From Beijerinckiaceae bacterium (GTDB lineage Bacteria; Pseudomonadota; Alphaproteobacteria; Rhizobiales; Beijerinckiaceae), in assembly GCA_027531565.1 (NCBI GenBank), contig JAPZSB010000007.1, positions 62,001 to 126,000 of the forward strand: a stretch of 64,000 bases of DNA. Direction: 5' to 3'. The stretch's first letter is position 1. Each line of letters begins with the position of its first letter. Below, one piece after another: positions 35,765 through 45,730 of the stretch. Both the position numbers and the translations under genes were made by a program. The notes below the pieces were generated by a model. That model was not told where the DNA came from. It saw nothing but the letters and a program-made list of their open reading frames with translations, and did not search any database.

Positions 35765-35800
35765 CAGAAGACCTGAAACACGCAGAAGACCTGAAACACG
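35765..35800 (+). repeat. perfect 18-bp tandem duplication in sitA leader
   Basis: CAGAAGACCTGAAACACG occurs twice back to back (35765-35782, 35783-35800), ending 15 bp before the sitA ATG. It is probably a recent slippage duplication; it may change the leader length or RNA structure. Confidence 0.9.
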
Positions 35801-35815
35801 ACAGAGGGTTCCCCG

Positions 35816-36742
35816 ATGCCTGATTTCGCTTCCCGTCCCTCCCGCCGTGCGCTGCTGGCGGCCGGCCTCGGCCTCGCGCTGCCGGGACCAGCGCTCCGGG
35901 CCCAGACGACGCGCCCCGCCGGCAAGCCGCTCCGCGTGGTGACGACCTTCACCATCATCCAGGACATGGCACAGAATGTCGCGGGCACGGCGGCGATCGT
36001 CGAATCCGTGACGCGCCCGGGTGCCGAGATCCATGATTACCAGCCGACGCCCCTCGATGTCGTGAAGGCGCAATCGGCCGATCTCGTGCTGTGGAACGGC
36101 ATGAATCTCGAACGGTGGTTCGAGAAATTCTTCGCCAATGTGAAGGAAGTGCCGAGCGCCGTGGTGACGGAGGGCATCGTGCCGCTGCCCATCCGCGAAG
36201 GCCCCTATTCCGACAAGCCCAACCCGCATGCCTGGATGTCGCCCGCTTCGGGGCTGGCCTATGTCGAGAATATCCGCAAGGCGCTCGCCAAGGCCGATCC
36301 GGCCAATGCCGAAACCTATACCCGGAATGCCGAGGCCTATGCGGCGCAGATCCGCACGATCGAGGCGCCGTTGCGGGCCCGCCTCGCCCGCGTGCCGGAG
36401 GCGCAGCGCTGGCTGGTGACGAGCGAGGGCGCCTTCAGCTATCTCACCCGCGATTTCGGCTTCCGCGAGGCCTATCTCTGGCCGATCAATGCCGATGAAC
36501 AGGGCACGCCGCAGCAGGTCCGGCGGCTGATCGACCTTGTCCGCAAGAACAAGGTGCCGGTCGTGTTCTCGGAGAGCACGGTTTCCGACAAGCCGGCCCG
36601 CCAGGTCGCCCGCGAGACGGGTGCCCGTTACGGCGGCGTGCTCTATGTGGATTCCCTGAGCGATGCCCGCGGCCCGGTGCCGACCTATCTGAAGCTGCTC
36701 GAGACAACGGTGGATACCATCGCGAAGGGATTTGGCACATGA
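35816..36742 (+). CDS. sitA: manganese/iron ABC transporter substrate-binding protein
   Basis: Cluster A-I periplasmic metal receptor of 308 residues with a Tat-like signal (SRRALLAAG). The four metal ligands can be placed as His73, His138 (NPHAWMSP), Glu204 (SEGAFSYL) and Asp279. Glutamate at the third position, instead of the histidine of ZnuA proteins, points to Mn(II)/Fe(II) rather than zinc, and no His-rich loop is present. It is the first gene of sitABCD behind the Fur/Mur-like operators. The next gene starts 31 bp after its stop. Confidence 0.92.
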   Translation: MPDFASRPSRRALLAAGLGLALPGPALRAQTTRPAGKPLRVVTTFTIIQDMAQNVAGTAAIVESVTRPGAEIHDYQPTPLDVVKAQSADLVLWNGMNLERWFEKFFANVKEVPSAVVTEGIVPLPIREGPYSDKPNPHAWMSPASGLAYVENIRKALAKADPANAETYTRNAEAYAAQIRTIEAPLRARLARVPEAQRWLVTSEGAFSYLTRDFGFREAYLWPINADEQGTPQQVRRLIDLVRKNKVPVVFSESTVSDKPARQVARETGARYGGVLYVDSLSDARGPVPTYLKLLETTVDTIAKGFGT

Positions 36743-36773
36743 GAATCCGCGCTGCCCTGCGCCCGGAACGCGC

Positions 36774-37664
36774 ATGAACCCGACCCGCCTTCCCGGCGAC
36801 AGGCCGGCCATCACGGTGGATGGCATTTCGGTGCGCTACGCCAACGGCGTCACCGCGATCGACGATGCCAGCTTCCGGCTGGCGCCGGCCTCGATCTGCG
36901 CGCTGGTGGGGGTGAACGGCTCGGGCAAGTCCACCCTGTTCAAGACGCTGATGGGCTTTCTGGCGCCGGCCAAGGGCGCGGTCTCGATTGCCGGGCAGAA
37001 GGTGGCGGAGGCGCTCAAGCAGGGGCTCGTCGCCTATGTGCCGCAGAGCGAGGATGTGGACTGGAATTTTCCTGTCCTTGTCGAGGATGTCGTGATGATG
37101 GGGCGCTACGGCCATATGGGCCTGCTGCGTCTCGCGTCGAAGGCTGACCGCGCGGCGGTGGATGCCGCGCTCGACCGTGTCGGCATGTCCGCCTTGCGGA
37201 AACGCCAGATCGGGGAACTCTCGGGCGGGCAGAAGAAGCGCGTCTTCCTCGCGCGCGCGCTGGCGCAGGGCGGGCAGATCATCCTGCTCGACGAGCCGTT
37301 CACCGGTGTCGATGCCCGGACGGAGACGGCGATCATCGACCTGCTGCGCGCCATGCGCGACGAGGGGCGGCTCATCCTGGTCTCGACGCATAACCTCGGC
37401 TCGATCCCGGATTTCTGCGACCATGTCATCCTGTTCAACCGCACGGTGATCGCCGCCGGGCCGATCGAGACGACCTTCACCGAGGCCAATCTCATCCGGG
37501 CGTTCGGCGGCGTGCTGCGGCATGTGCGGATCGACGGCTCGGACCTGCATGACGATGCCGATGCCCGGCGCGTCACGGTGCTGACCGATGACGAGCGGCC
37601 GCTCGTCCTTTATGGCGAGCGCGACCGCGAGAAGGTGGTGGCGCCGGATCGGCCCAAGGCATGA
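36774..37664 (+). CDS. sitB: manganese/iron ABC transporter ATPase
   Basis: Cytoplasmic ATPase subunit, 296 residues: Walker [11 protein letters not shown] loop VPQSEDVDW, signature LSGGQKKR, Walker [12 protein letters not shown] and the H-loop [24 protein letters not shown] is typical of SitB/MntB. The ATG at 36774 is chosen since similarity starts with [12 protein letters not shown]. It overlaps sitC by 4 bp. A C-terminal extension of about 40 residues beyond the fold is usual for the subfamily. Confidence 0.93.
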   Translation: MNPTRLPGDRPAITVDGISVRYANGVTAIDDASFRLAPASICALVGVNGSGKSTLFKTLMGFLAPAKGAVSIAGQKVAEALKQGLVAYVPQSEDVDWNFPVLVEDVVMMGRYGHMGLLRLASKADRAAVDAALDRVGMSALRKRQIGELSGGQKKRVFLARALAQGGQIILLDEPFTGVDARTETAIIDLLRAMRDEGRLILVSTHNLGSIPDFCDHVILFNRTVIAAGPIETTFTEANLIRAFGGVLRHVRIDGSDLHDDADARRVTVLTDDERPLVLYGERDREKVVAPDRPKA

Positions 37665-38518
37665 TCGACTGGCTGCTCGAACCCTTCGGCTACCAGTACA
37701 TGGTCCGCGCGATCTGGGTCAGCGCGCTGGTCGGGGCGGTCTGCGCCTTCCTGTCCTGCTACCTCATCCTGAAGGGTTGGGCGCTGATGGGCGATGCCCT
37801 CGCCCATGCCGTCGTGCCCGGCGTGGCCGTGGCCTATCTCGCTGGCCTGCCTTATGCGGCCGGGGCCTTCACCTCCGGCCTGCTGGCCGCGCTGGCCATC
37901 GCGCTCGTCAAGAAGATCACCTTCCTGCGGGAGGATACGGTGATCGGGCTGATCTTCACCAGTTTCTTCGCCGCCGGGCTGCTGATCGTCTCGATCAACC
38001 CGACGGCGGTGAATGTGCAGTCGATCATCCTCGGCAACATCCTCGCCATTGCCGACGAGGATGTCTGGCAGGTGGTGGCGATTGCGGGCGTCTCGCTGGC
38101 CGTGCTCGCGGCGCGGTGGAAGGACCTGCTGCTCGCCTTTTTCGACGAGAGCCATGCCCGGTCGATCGGGCTCAATCCGGAGCGGCTGAAGCTCGTCTTC
38201 TTCGTGCTGCTCAGCGCCTGCACGGTCGCCGCGCTCCAGACCGTGGGCGCGATCCTGGTCATCGCCATGGTGGTGACACCGGGCGCGACCGCCTACCTGC
38301 TGACCGACCGGTTCGGCCGGATGATCGGCATCGCCATGGGCCTCGGGGCGGGCACCGGCGCGGGCGGCGCCTATCTCAGCTATTTCCTCGACGGCGCCAC
38401 CGGCGGGCTGATCGTGCTGCTGCAGACCCTGCTGTTCCTGCTCGCCTTCGTTTTCGCGCCCAAGCATGGAAGGCTGGCCGCGCGCCGGGCGGCGAAGCTC
38501 CGGGAGGCGGCGCCATGA
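37661..38518 (+). CDS. sitC: manganese/iron ABC transporter permease
   Basis: First of two ABC-3 family permeases, 285 residues with about eight helices. Family marks are [41 protein letters not shown] and [21 protein letters not shown]. Its start overlaps sitB and its stop overlaps sitD (ATGA in both cases), so the operon is tightly coupled. Two different permeases are the SitABCD/MntABCD arrangement, unlike ZnuABC with one. Confidence 0.93.
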   Translation: MIDWLLEPFGYQYMVRAIWVSALVGAVCAFLSCYLILKGWALMGDALAHAVVPGVAVAYLAGLPYAAGAFTSGLLAALAIALVKKITFLREDTVIGLIFTSFFAAGLLIVSINPTAVNVQSIILGNILAIADEDVWQVVAIAGVSLAVLAARWKDLLLAFFDESHARSIGLNPERLKLVFFVLLSACTVAALQTVGAILVIAMVVTPGATAYLLTDRFGRMIGIAMGLGAGTGAGGAYLSYFLDGATGGLIVLLQTLLFLLAFVFAPKHGRLAARRAAKLREAAP

Positions 38519-39351
38519 ATGCGCTGCTGGGCTTCGTCACGCAGCCGCTGGCGCATGATTTCATGCAGCGCGGCCTCGTCGTCGCTTTGCTGGTCGGCTC
38601 GATCTGCGCGATGCTCTCCTGCTATCTCGTGCTGAAGGGCTGGTCGCTCATGGGCGACGCCGTCTCCCATGCCGTGCTGCCGGGCATCGTGCTGGCCTTC
38701 ATCACCGGGCTGCCGCTGGCCGTCGGTGCCTTTGCGGCGGGGCTCGGCTGCGCGCTGGCGACGGGCTATCTGCAGGCGCATAGCCGGGTGAAGGAAGATG
38801 CGGTGATGGGCATCGTCTTTTCCGGCCTGTTCGCGCTCGGCCTTGTGATGTTCGTCAAGGTCGAGACGGACCAGCATCTCAACCACATCCTGTTCGGCAA
38901 CATGCTCGGCGTGCAGCTGCGCGATGTGGCCGAAACCGCCCTGATCGCGCTGCCGGCCATGGCCTTCCTGCTCATCCGCCGGCGCGACCTGATGCTCTAT
39001 TGCTTCGACCCTGCCCATGCACGGGCGATCGGCCTCCGGGTCGGGTTCCTGCATTACGGGCTGCTGGTGCTGCTGGCCCTGACCATCGTGGCGTCCCTCA
39101 AGGCGGTGGGCATCATCCTCGTCATCGCCATGCTGATCGCGCCCGGGGCGATCGGGCTCATCGTCACCCGCCGCTTCGGCCCGATGATGATCGTCGCGGT
39201 GCTGGCCGCAACCGGGTCGTGCCTGCTCGGCACCCTGCTCTCCTTCCATCTCGATGCCGCGACCGGCCCGATGATCGTGGTGGTGCAATCGCTGCTCTTT
39301 GCCCTGCTGGTGATCATCCGCCAGGTGCGGCTGGCACTGGCTCCGCAATAG
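38515..39351 (+). CDS. sitD: manganese/iron ABC transporter permease
   Basis: Second ABC-3 permease, 278 residues, about eight helices: CYLVLKGWSLMGDAVSHAVLPG, VKEDAVMGIVFSGLFALGL and VGIILVIAMLIAPGAIGLIVT. It is clearly homologous to sitC and probably forms a heterodimer with it. It starts within the last codons of sitC. It ends 45 bp before the Zur-like box of the next gene; a weak AGCCG/CGGCT hairpin (39369-39383) is the only terminator-like element. Confidence 0.93.
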   Translation: MNALLGFVTQPLAHDFMQRGLVVALLVGSICAMLSCYLVLKGWSLMGDAVSHAVLPGIVLAFITGLPLAVGAFAAGLGCALATGYLQAHSRVKEDAVMGIVFSGLFALGLVMFVKVETDQHLNHILFGNMLGVQLRDVAETALIALPAMAFLLIRRRDLMLYCFDPAHARAIGLRVGFLHYGLLVLLALTIVASLKAVGIILVIAMLIAPGAIGLIVTRRFGPMMIVAVLAATGSCLLGTLLSFHLDAATGPMIVVVQSLLFALLVIIRQVRLALAPQ

Positions 39352-39395
39352 GCCGTTGGCCGGGGACGAGCCGATTTCCGGCTTGCCCATATGTT

Positions 39396-39412
39396 ATGTT
39401 ATACTGTAACAA
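39396..39412. promoter_or_regulatory. Zur-like box before COG0523 GTPase gene
   Basis: ATGTTATACTGTAACAA fits the proteobacterial Zur palindrome ATGTTATA-N-TATAACAT with two mismatches and is itself an imperfect palindrome (TGTTATA-C-TGTAACA). It is centred 39 bp before the GTPase start, where zinc-loaded Zur would block transcription. Confidence 0.6.
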
Positions 39413-39442
39413 ATCCTCCTGTATCAAAGGAGGATCGACAGG

Positions 39443-40663
39443 ATGGACATGACCGATAACCGCCTGCCCGTCACCGTGCTGTCCGGCTTTCTCGGCGCCG
39501 GCAAGACGACGTTGCTGAACCACGTCCTGAACAACCGCGAGGGCAAGCGCGTCGCCGTGATCGTCAATGACATGAGCGAGGTGAATATCGATGCCGATCT
39601 TGTCCGCGAGGGCGGCGGCCTCTCCCGCACCGAAGAGAAGCTGGTCGAGATGTCGAATGGCTGCATCTGCTGCACGCTGCGCGACGATCTGCTGGCGGAA
39701 GTGCGTCGCCTCGCCGGCGAGGGCCGGTTCGATTATCTCCTGATCGAGGGCACCGGCATCGCCGAACCGCTGCCCATTGCAGCGACGTTCGATTTCCGCG
39801 ACGAGCAGGGCCATTCCCTGTCCGATGTCGCACGGCTGGATACGATGGTCACCGTGGTCGACGCGATCAACCTCACGCGCGATTATGGCAGCCGCGACTT
39901 CCTGCGCGACCGGGGCGAGGTGGCGGGTTCGCAGGACGAGCGGACGCTGGTTGACCTCCTGGTCGAGCAGATCGAATTCGCCGATGTGGTGGTCATCAAC
40001 AAGGTTTCCGATGCAACACCCGACCAGCGCGCGCAGGCAGAGGCGATCGTCCGGGCGCTGAACCCGGAGGCGCGCGTGGTCTTCGCCGATTTCGGGCAGG
40101 TGCCGCTCGAGGCGGTGCTGGAAACCGGGCTGTTCGACTACGAGAAGGCGCAGGGACACCCGCTCTGGGCCAAGGAACTCTACGGCTTTGCCAGCCATGT
40201 GCCGGAGACGGAGGAGTACAATATCTCCTCCTTCGTCTACCGCGCGAGGCGGCCGTTCCATCCGGAGAAATTCGCTGCGTTCCTCGCCACGACCTGGCCG
40301 GGCCTGATCCGGGCCAAGGGGCATTTCTGGCTCGCCACCCGGCCGGAATGGGTCGGCGAGATGAGCCTCGCCGGGGCGATCTGCCGGACGGAAGCGCTCG
40401 GCTTCTGGTGGGCGCATGTGCCGAAGGAACGCTGGCCGAAAAGCCCGGATTGGCGGCAGATCCTCAACCGCCACTGGCATCCGGTCTGGGGCGACCGCCG
40501 GCAGGAACTGGTCTTCATCGGCCAGAACCTCGACGAGGCCGCGATGCGCACCGCGCTTGACCTGTGCCTCCTCGGCGAGAGCATGCCGCTGAAGTTCAGC
40601 CCGGAGAAATACCGCCACCTGCCGGATCCGTTCCCGGTCTGGCGTCGGGCAGAAGCGGCATAG
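39443..40663 (+). CDS. COG0523 metal-chaperone GTPase (ZigA/YciC-like)
   Basis: G3E-family GTPase of 406 residues, proposed to move zinc to client proteins under zinc limitation. The N-terminal domain has Walker [10 protein letters not shown] (15-23), the metal-binding CxCC motif C74-I-C76-C77, a Walker-B region IEGTGIAEP and the NKVS guanine motif. The C-terminal CobW_C domain contains [10 protein letters not shown] and [12 protein letters not shown]. The Zur-like box and strong AAAGGAGG (39426-39433) upstream support zinc-controlled expression. The longer COG0523 type with a W-rich middle ([10 protein letters not shown]) matches ZigA/YciC. Its 3' end overlaps the convergent ABC gene by 68 bp. 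Confidence 0.92.
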   Translation: MDMTDNRLPVTVLSGFLGAGKTTLLNHVLNNREGKRVAVIVNDMSEVNIDADLVREGGGLSRTEEKLVEMSNGCICCTLRDDLLAEVRRLAGEGRFDYLLIEGTGIAEPLPIAATFDFRDEQGHSLSDVARLDTMVTVVDAINLTRDYGSRDFLRDRGEVAGSQDERTLVDLLVEQIEFADVVVINKVSDATPDQRAQAEAIVRALNPEARVVFADFGQVPLEAVLETGLFDYEKAQGHPLWAKELYGFASHVPETEEYNISSFVYRARRPFHPEKFAAFLATTWPGLIRAKGHFWLATRPEWVGEMSLAGAICRTEALGFWWAHVPKERWPKSPDWRQILNRHWHPVWGDRRQELVFIGQNLDEAAMRTALDLCLLGESMPLKFSPEKYRHLPDPFPVWRRAEAA

Positions 40664-41435
40664 CCGCCATCAGCGCGCGGGTATACTCCGCCTGCGGGGC
40701 CGCGAAGAGCCGGCCGGTTTCGGCCTGCTCGACCACCCTGCCCCCTTCCATCACGATCACCTCGTCGCAGAGATAGCGGATGACGGCGAGGTCGTGGCTG
40801 ATCACCACCATCGACAGGCCGAATTCCAGCTTGAGATCGAAGAGCAGGTTCAGGATCTGCGCCTGGACCGAGACATCGAGCGCAGAGACCGGCTCGTCCG
40901 CCACCAGCAGGGCCGGCCTTGTGATCAGCGCGCGTGCAATCGCGATGCGCTGGCGCTGCCCGCCGGAAAACTGGTGCGGATAGCGGGTGACCATGTCCGG
41001 CTGGAGGCCGACCCGTTCGAGCATGGCGGCCACCCGCCCGCGGGTTTCCCCTGCATCGAGCCAGGGCTCGGCGACACCGAGCGGTTCGGCGATGCTCTGG
41101 CCGATGCGCATTCGTGGATCGAGCGAACCGAACGGGTCCTGGAAGATCATCTGGATCAGCGGGCGGACCGGGCGGATGCTTTTCTCGGGCAGGCCGGAAA
41201 TCCGCTCGCCCCGGAAGAGCACCTCGCCCGCGCGCGGCTTTTCCAGCGCCACCAGCAGCCGCGCCAGCGTGGACTTGCCGGAACCGGATTCCCCGACAAT
41301 GCCGAGGGTCCGCCCCTCTTCGAGCCGGAAGGACACGTCCCGCACGGCATGGATCCGGCGGCGTCGTTCGAACAGCCCCTGCCTCGGCAAAGGGTAGGCC
41401 TGATGGAGATGGACGGCTTCGAGGATCGGGATCAT
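40596..41435 (-). CDS. peptide ABC transporter ATPase (DppF/OppF-like)
   Basis: ATPase of 279 residues with Walker [24 protein letters not shown] (diagnostic of DppF/OppF), signature FSGGQRQR and [16 protein letters not shown]. The ATG at 41435 overlaps the DppD-like stop by 4 bp. The C terminus lacks the usual cysteine-containing oligo_HPY extension and ends shortly after [14 protein letters not shown], in the overlap with the convergent GTPase gene; the tail may therefore be shortened. Confidence 0.9.
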   Translation of the reverse strand: MIPILEAVHLHQAYPLPRQGLFERRRRIHAVRDVSFRLEEGRTLGIVGESGSGKSTLARLLVALEKPRAGEVLFRGERISGLPEKSIRPVRPLIQMIFQDPFGSLDPRMRIGQSIAEPLGVAEPWLDAGETRGRVAAMLERVGLQPDMVTRYPHQFSGGQRQRIAIARALITRPALLVADEPVSALDVSVQAQILNLLFDLKLEFGLSMVVISHDLAVIRYLCDEVIVMEGGRVVEQAETGRLFAAPQAEYTRALMAAMPLLPDARPGTDPAGGGISPG

Positions 41436-42376
41436 GCGGGGGCGGGCTCCGCATGGTGGCAACGGAGCGCGGTCAGCCCGGTCCGGAGCGGCGGCGGCGC
41501 TTCGGCGCAATGTGCATCGCCGAGGGCGCATCGCCCGGCAAAGGGGCAGCCCGGCGGCAGGCGGACGAGATCGGGCACCTGCCCGGGAATCGGCCGGAGG
41601 CGCTCGGTATGGGCGGTGCCGCGCGGGATCGCCGCGATCAGGCCCTGCGTGTAGGGATGGGCAGGCCGGCCGATGACATGGCGCGTCGGGCCGGTTTCCA
41701 TGGCCAGCCCGCCATAGAGCACGAGGGCCCGGTCGGCCATCGCGCTGATCACCGAGAGGTCATGGCTGATGAAGATCATCGCCATGCCGGTTTCTTCCCG
41801 GATCTCGCGCAGCAGGGCGAGGATCTCGACCTGGAGCGAGACATCGAGGGCGGAGGTCGGCTCGTCGGCGATCAGCAGGGACGGGCGGCAGGCAATCGCC
41901 ATGGCGATCATCGCGCGCTGGCGCTGGCCGCCGGAAAGTTCATGCGGGTAGGAACGCGCACGGCGGGCGGGATCCGGCAGGCCGACCCGCGCCATCAGCC
42001 GGACGGCCTCCTCGCGGGCCGCACGCGGCTGCATCAGGCCATGCAGGACGAGGCCCTCGGCAATCTGCGCGCCGACCGGCAGGACCGGGTTCAGCGCGGT
42101 CATCGGCTCCTGGAAGATCATCGCCATGGCCCGGCCGCGCAGGCGACAGAGATCGGCATCGGCAAGGCCGAGCAATTCGGTGCCGTCGAGGCGGATACTG
42201 CCCGAGGCCACAAAGCCCGGCGGCAGCAGGCCCATCAGGGCGAGCGCGGTCATGGACTTGCCCGAGCCGGATTCCCCGACCAGACCGAGCGTCTCGCCCG
42301 GGGCAAGATCAAGCGAGAGGTTCCGCAGGACGGGCCGCCCGCGCAAGCTGACGGAGAGGTCACGCAGGGTCAGCAT
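41432..42376 (-). CDS. peptide ABC transporter ATPase (DppD/OppD-like)
   Basis: ATPase of 314 residues: Walker [27 protein letters not shown], signature LSGGQRQRAMIAMA and IADEPTSALDVSLQ. The oligo_HPY C-terminal region follows, with RLPPGCPFAGRCALGDAHC, whose cysteines are those that bind an Fe-S cluster in family members. It pairs with the DppF-like subunit to drive the two permeases. The preceding permease stop is 1 bp upstream. Confidence 0.93.
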   Translation of the reverse strand: MLTLRDLSVSLRGRPVLRNLSLDLAPGETLGLVGESGSGKSMTALALMGLLPPGFVASGSIRLDGTELLGLADADLCRLRGRAMAMIFQEPMTALNPVLPVGAQIAEGLVLHGLMQPRAAREEAVRLMARVGLPDPARRARSYPHELSGGQRQRAMIAMAIACRPSLLIADEPTSALDVSLQVEILALLREIREETGMAMIFISHDLSVISAMADRALVLYGGLAMETGPTRHVIGRPAHPYTQGLIAAIPRGTAHTERLRPIPGQVPDLVRLPPGCPFAGRCALGDAHCAEAPPPLRTGLTALRCHHAEPAPA

Positions 42377-42377
42377 C

Positions 42378-43202
42378 TCAGCGCTCCTTCATGCGCGGGT
42401 CGAGCAGGTCGCGCAGGCCGTCGCCGAGCAGGTTGAAGGCGAGGACCGTGATGGCGATGGCGAGCCCGGGAACGATCGCGAGATGCGGGGCGGTGGCGAG
42501 ATAGGTCTGGGCATCGTTCAGCATCCGCCCCCAGGACGGGTTCGGCGGCTGGGTGCCGATGCCGAGATAGGAGAGCGATGCCTCCGCGAGGATGGCAAAG
42601 GCGAATTGCGTCGAGCCCTGCACGATCATCAGACCGGTGATGTTCGGCAGGATATGGCGGATCATGACGGCCGGGCGGCTCAGCCCGGCCAGCCGGGCAG
42701 CGCGGATGTAATCCTGCGCGACGACCTGCAGGGTCGCGGCGCGGGCCTGCCGGGCGAAGACCGGAATATTGAAGATGCCGATCGCGATCACGGCATTGAC
42801 AAGCCCGGGTCCGAACCAGGTCAGGATCAGGATGGCCGTCAGCACCGCCGGGAAGGCGAAGACGAAATCGAGGGCGCGCATCACCGCCTCGTCGATGAAA
42901 CGGCCCCGGTAGAGCGCGGCGAGCATGCCGAGCGCAACGCCGAAGACGAGCCCGATCCCCACGGCAACGAGCCCGACCAGCAGGGCATTGCGGGCGCCGA
43001 CCAGCACCATCGACACGATATCGCGGCCGAACTGGTCGGTGCCGAGCCAGTGCTCGGCCGAGGGCGGCTTGAGCCGCGCCATGATGCGCATCGCCGCCGG
43101 GTCATGCGGGGTCCAGACCAGCGAAAGCAGCGCCGCGCCGATCACAAGCGCCATCAGCACGGCGCCGGCCCCGAAGGAAGGATGCCGCCAGGCCGGGTTC
43201 AT
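42378..43202 (-). CDS. peptide ABC transporter permease (DppC-like)
   Basis: Membrane subunit of 274 residues with about six helices; HWLGTDQFGRDIVSMVLVGAR and the EAA loop AARLAGLSRPAVMIRHILPN are characteristic. NPSWGRMLNDAQTYL matches the conserved periplasmic end. It overlaps the DppB-like gene by 4 bp. Confidence 0.93.
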   Translation of the reverse strand: MNPAWRHPSFGAGAVLMALVIGAALLSLVWTPHDPAAMRIMARLKPPSAEHWLGTDQFGRDIVSMVLVGARNALLVGLVAVGIGLVFGVALGMLAALYRGRFIDEAVMRALDFVFAFPAVLTAILILTWFGPGLVNAVIAIGIFNIPVFARQARAATLQVVAQDYIRAARLAGLSRPAVMIRHILPNITGLMIVQGSTQFAFAILAEASLSYLGIGTQPPNPSWGRMLNDAQTYLATAPHLAIVPGLAIAITVLAFNLLGDGLRDLLDPRMKER

Positions 43203-44149
43203 GTGCGGCCCACCCGCAGGCGCGGATCCGCGATGCCATAGGCGAGATCGACAATCGCGTTCACGATGATCGCGGTGGCGACGTAGAACAGGACGAGGCT
43301 CTTGATGAGGATCAGGTCATGCCCGCCGATGGCCTGGATCAGCAGGCGGCCGAGACCGGGCAAGGCGAAGACGTTTTCCAGCACGATCGTGCCGGCCAGC
43401 AGGAAGGAGAATTGCAGGCCGAGAATCGTCAGGACCGGGATGAGCGCATTGCGCAGCGCATGGCGGCGGATGGTCTGGCCGCGCGAGAGGCCCTTCGCGC
43501 GGGCCGTGCGGATGTAATCCTCCGACAGGGTTTCCAGCATGGTGGAGCGGGTGATCCGCGCAAGGCTCGCTGCCTGCGGCATGGCCAGTGCGAAGGCCGG
43601 GAGCAGCAGCGCGCGGGCGGACAGCGAGGGATCGGCCGCCCAGCCCGGGAAGCCGCCGGCCGGGAACCAGCCAAGCCCGATGGCAAAGACCAGCACCAGC
43701 AGGATGCCGAACCAGAAATTCGGGATGGCGAGGCCGAGCTGCGTCAGCCCCATGATGACGAGATCCGACCGGCGATGGGCGTGGGCTGCCGCCCAGGTTC
43801 CGAGCGTGACACCGAGAACCAGAGAGAGCCCCAGCGCCAGCAAGGACAGGGGCACGGTGACGGCCAGCCGCTCGGCGATCAGGCCCCCCACGGCGACCCG
43901 GTAGGTGTAGGAGAGCCCGAGATTGCCGGTGAAGAAACCGGCCAGCCAGTCGAGGAAGCGCGTGGCCGCCGGCCCGTCGAGGCCGAGTTCGGCCCGGAGC
44001 GCGGCCACGGATTCCGGCGTGGCGCTCACGCCCATCATCATCGCCGCCGGATCGCCCGGCAGGACTTCGAGCACGAGGAAGATCACCAGAGCCGCGACAA
44101 GCAGCGTCAGGACCAGCCCGGCGAGCCGCTTGATCAGGAAAAGCGCCAT
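43199..44149 (-). CDS. peptide ABC transporter permease (DppB-like)
   Basis: Membrane subunit of 316 residues with six helices. Signatures are LEVLPGDPAAMMMG, GNLGLSYTYRVAVGGLIAERL, the EAA loop RTARAKGLSRGQTIRRHALRNALIP and VFALPGLGRLL. It begins 22 bp after the binding-protein stop. Confidence 0.93.
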   Translation of the reverse strand: MALFLIKRLAGLVLTLLVAALVIFLVLEVLPGDPAAMMMGVSATPESVAALRAELGLDGPAATRFLDWLAGFFTGNLGLSYTYRVAVGGLIAERLAVTVPLSLLALGLSLVLGVTLGTWAAAHAHRRSDLVIMGLTQLGLAIPNFWFGILLVLVFAIGLGWFPAGGFPGWAADPSLSARALLLPAFALAMPQAASLARITRSTMLETLSEDYIRTARAKGLSRGQTIRRHALRNALIPVLTILGLQFSFLLAGTIVLENVFALPGLGRLLIQAIGGHDLILIKSLVLFYVATAIIVNAIVDLAYGIADPRLRVGRT

Positions 44150-44171
44150 GCCGCCTGCCCGTCCTGCGTCA

Positions 44172-45689
44172 TCATTCCCAGCGCAGTTCCGCCAGCGGAT
44201 TGGCCGGGACTGGCCAGTTCGGCCAGAGGCCGGTGAGGCCCTTCCGCGCCACGGTGATCTTCGGCAGCATGAACAGGAACAGGTTGACCTGGTCCCCGGT
44301 GATCTGGCGCTGGATCTTCCGGAAGGCCTCGCGCCGCTCCGCCTCGCTGCGCGCGGTCTTGGTCAGGCCATAGGCCTGCTTCACCTCCGGCGACTGGTAC
44401 CCGAAATAGTAGTTGTCCCGCGCGTAGATATTCACGTCCAGCGGCTCGACATGCGCGACGATCGTCATGTCGAAATCCTTGTTGCGGAACACGCGTTCCA
44501 GCCATTGCGGCCATTCCAGCGGCTCGATCGTGGCGCGGATGCCGATCTGGCCGAGCATCGCCGCGACAATCTCGCCGCTGCGCCGGGCATAGGCCGGGGG
44601 CGGCAGGCGGAGCGTGGTGGCAAAGCCGTTGGGATAGCCGGCGGCCGCGAGCAGTGCGCGGGCCTTTGCCAGATCGACCGGGCGCTCCGCCGTCAGGTCG
44701 AGATAGGCCGGGTGGTTGGGCGAGAAATGGCTGCCGATCGGCGTGCCGAGCCCGGATACCGCACCCTCGTTGACAAGGCGACGGTCCACCGCCATCGCCA
44801 TGGCCTGCCGGACACGGAGATCCGAGAACGGCACCTTGGCATTGTTGATCGCGACGATGGTCTCGCCCTCGGTCCGGCCGATCGTGACCGCGAGGCGCGG
44901 ATCCGCGCGCAGCTGGGCCACGGCCTCGTGCGCGCCGAGATTGGTATGGGCGTCGCAGTCTCCGGCGAGCAGGGCGGAAACCTGGGCCTGCGGGTCGGAG
45001 ATGAAACGGAAGGTCACGGATTTCAGGGCCGGCTTCGCGCCCCACCAGCCGTCATGGCGCTCCAGCAGCAGCCGGTCGCCGCGCTGCCAGCGGACGAAGC
45101 GATAGGGACCGGTGCCGACCGGCTCGGTGGCGGCCTTGCCGATGGTGGCGGCCGAGAAGACCGTGGCGTCGCCCATGGCGAGGCCTTCGAGGAAATCGGC
45201 CGTGAAACTCTTCAGCGTGATCTCGACGAGATCGGGGGCCGGCGTCGCAATGCCGGCGATGGGTTCGAAGATCCATTTCTGGGCATTCTTCGAATCCGGG
45301 GCGACGGCGCGCTCGAAGGAGAATTTCACATCGGCCGCCGTGACGGGGCTGCCATCATGGAATTGCGCCGGGCGGAGCCGGAACTGCCAGACGAGGCCGT
45401 CGGCGCTGGTGGACCATTCCCGCGCGAGGGCCGGCACCACCTTGCCGTCGCGGTCATAGGCGACGAGCCCCTCGAAGATGTTGCCGTAGGTCACCTCGCG
45501 GATCGCCGCAGCGGCGCCGCCGGAGGGATCAAGGATCGGCGGTTCGAGCGTCTGGCAGAGGACGAGCGTATCCCGGGGCTGCGCTGCCGCGGGAAAGCCC
45601 GACAGGGCGAGGCCAAGGGCCGCGAGGGCGGGTGCCAGCAGTCCGAGAGCCATGAAGGCGGGCGCAGCCAGCCGGCGGATCGGTTTCAT
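44172..45689 (-). CDS. peptide/nickel ABC transporter substrate-binding protein (SBP family 5)
   Basis: Periplasmic receptor of 505 residues with a long hydrophobic signal peptide ending near FPAAAQ. Cluster C stretches include LEPPILDPSGGAAAAIREVTYGNIFEGL, WQFRLRPAQFHDGSPVTAADVKFS (shown in part), GTGPYRFVRW and RQAMAMAVDR. The ATG at 45689 is chosen over ATG 45695 and GTG 45698 because GGGGAG lies 8 bp before it. The adjacent M20 peptidase suggests uptake of peptides or acylated amino acids. The ligand is unknown. Confidence 0.92.
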   Translation of the reverse strand: MKPIRRLAAPAFMALGLLAPALAALGLALSGFPAAAQPRDTLVLCQTLEPPILDPSGGAAAAIREVTYGNIFEGLVAYDRDGKVVPALAREWSTSADGLVWQFRLRPAQFHDGSPVTAADVKFSFERAVAPDSKNAQKWIFEPIAGIATPAPDLVEITLKSFTADFLEGLAMGDATVFSAATIGKAATEPVGTGPYRFVRWQRGDRLLLERHDGWWGAKPALKSVTFRFISDPQAQVSALLAGDCDAHTNLGAHEAVAQLRADPRLAVTIGRTEGETIVAINNAKVPFSDLRVRQAMAMAVDRRLVNEGAVSGLGTPIGSHFSPNHPAYLDLTAERPVDLAKARALLAAAGYPNGFATTLRLPPPAYARRSGEIVAAMLGQIGIRATIEPLEWPQWLERVFRNKDFDMTIVAHVEPLDVNIYARDNYYFGYQSPEVKQAYGLTKTARSEAERREAFRKIQRQITGDQVNLFLFMLPKITVARKGLTGLWPNWPVPANPLAELRWE

Positions 45690-45730
45690 CGTCATCACTC
45701 CCCTGCCCTTTCGGGTCCTTGCGGGCGAAT

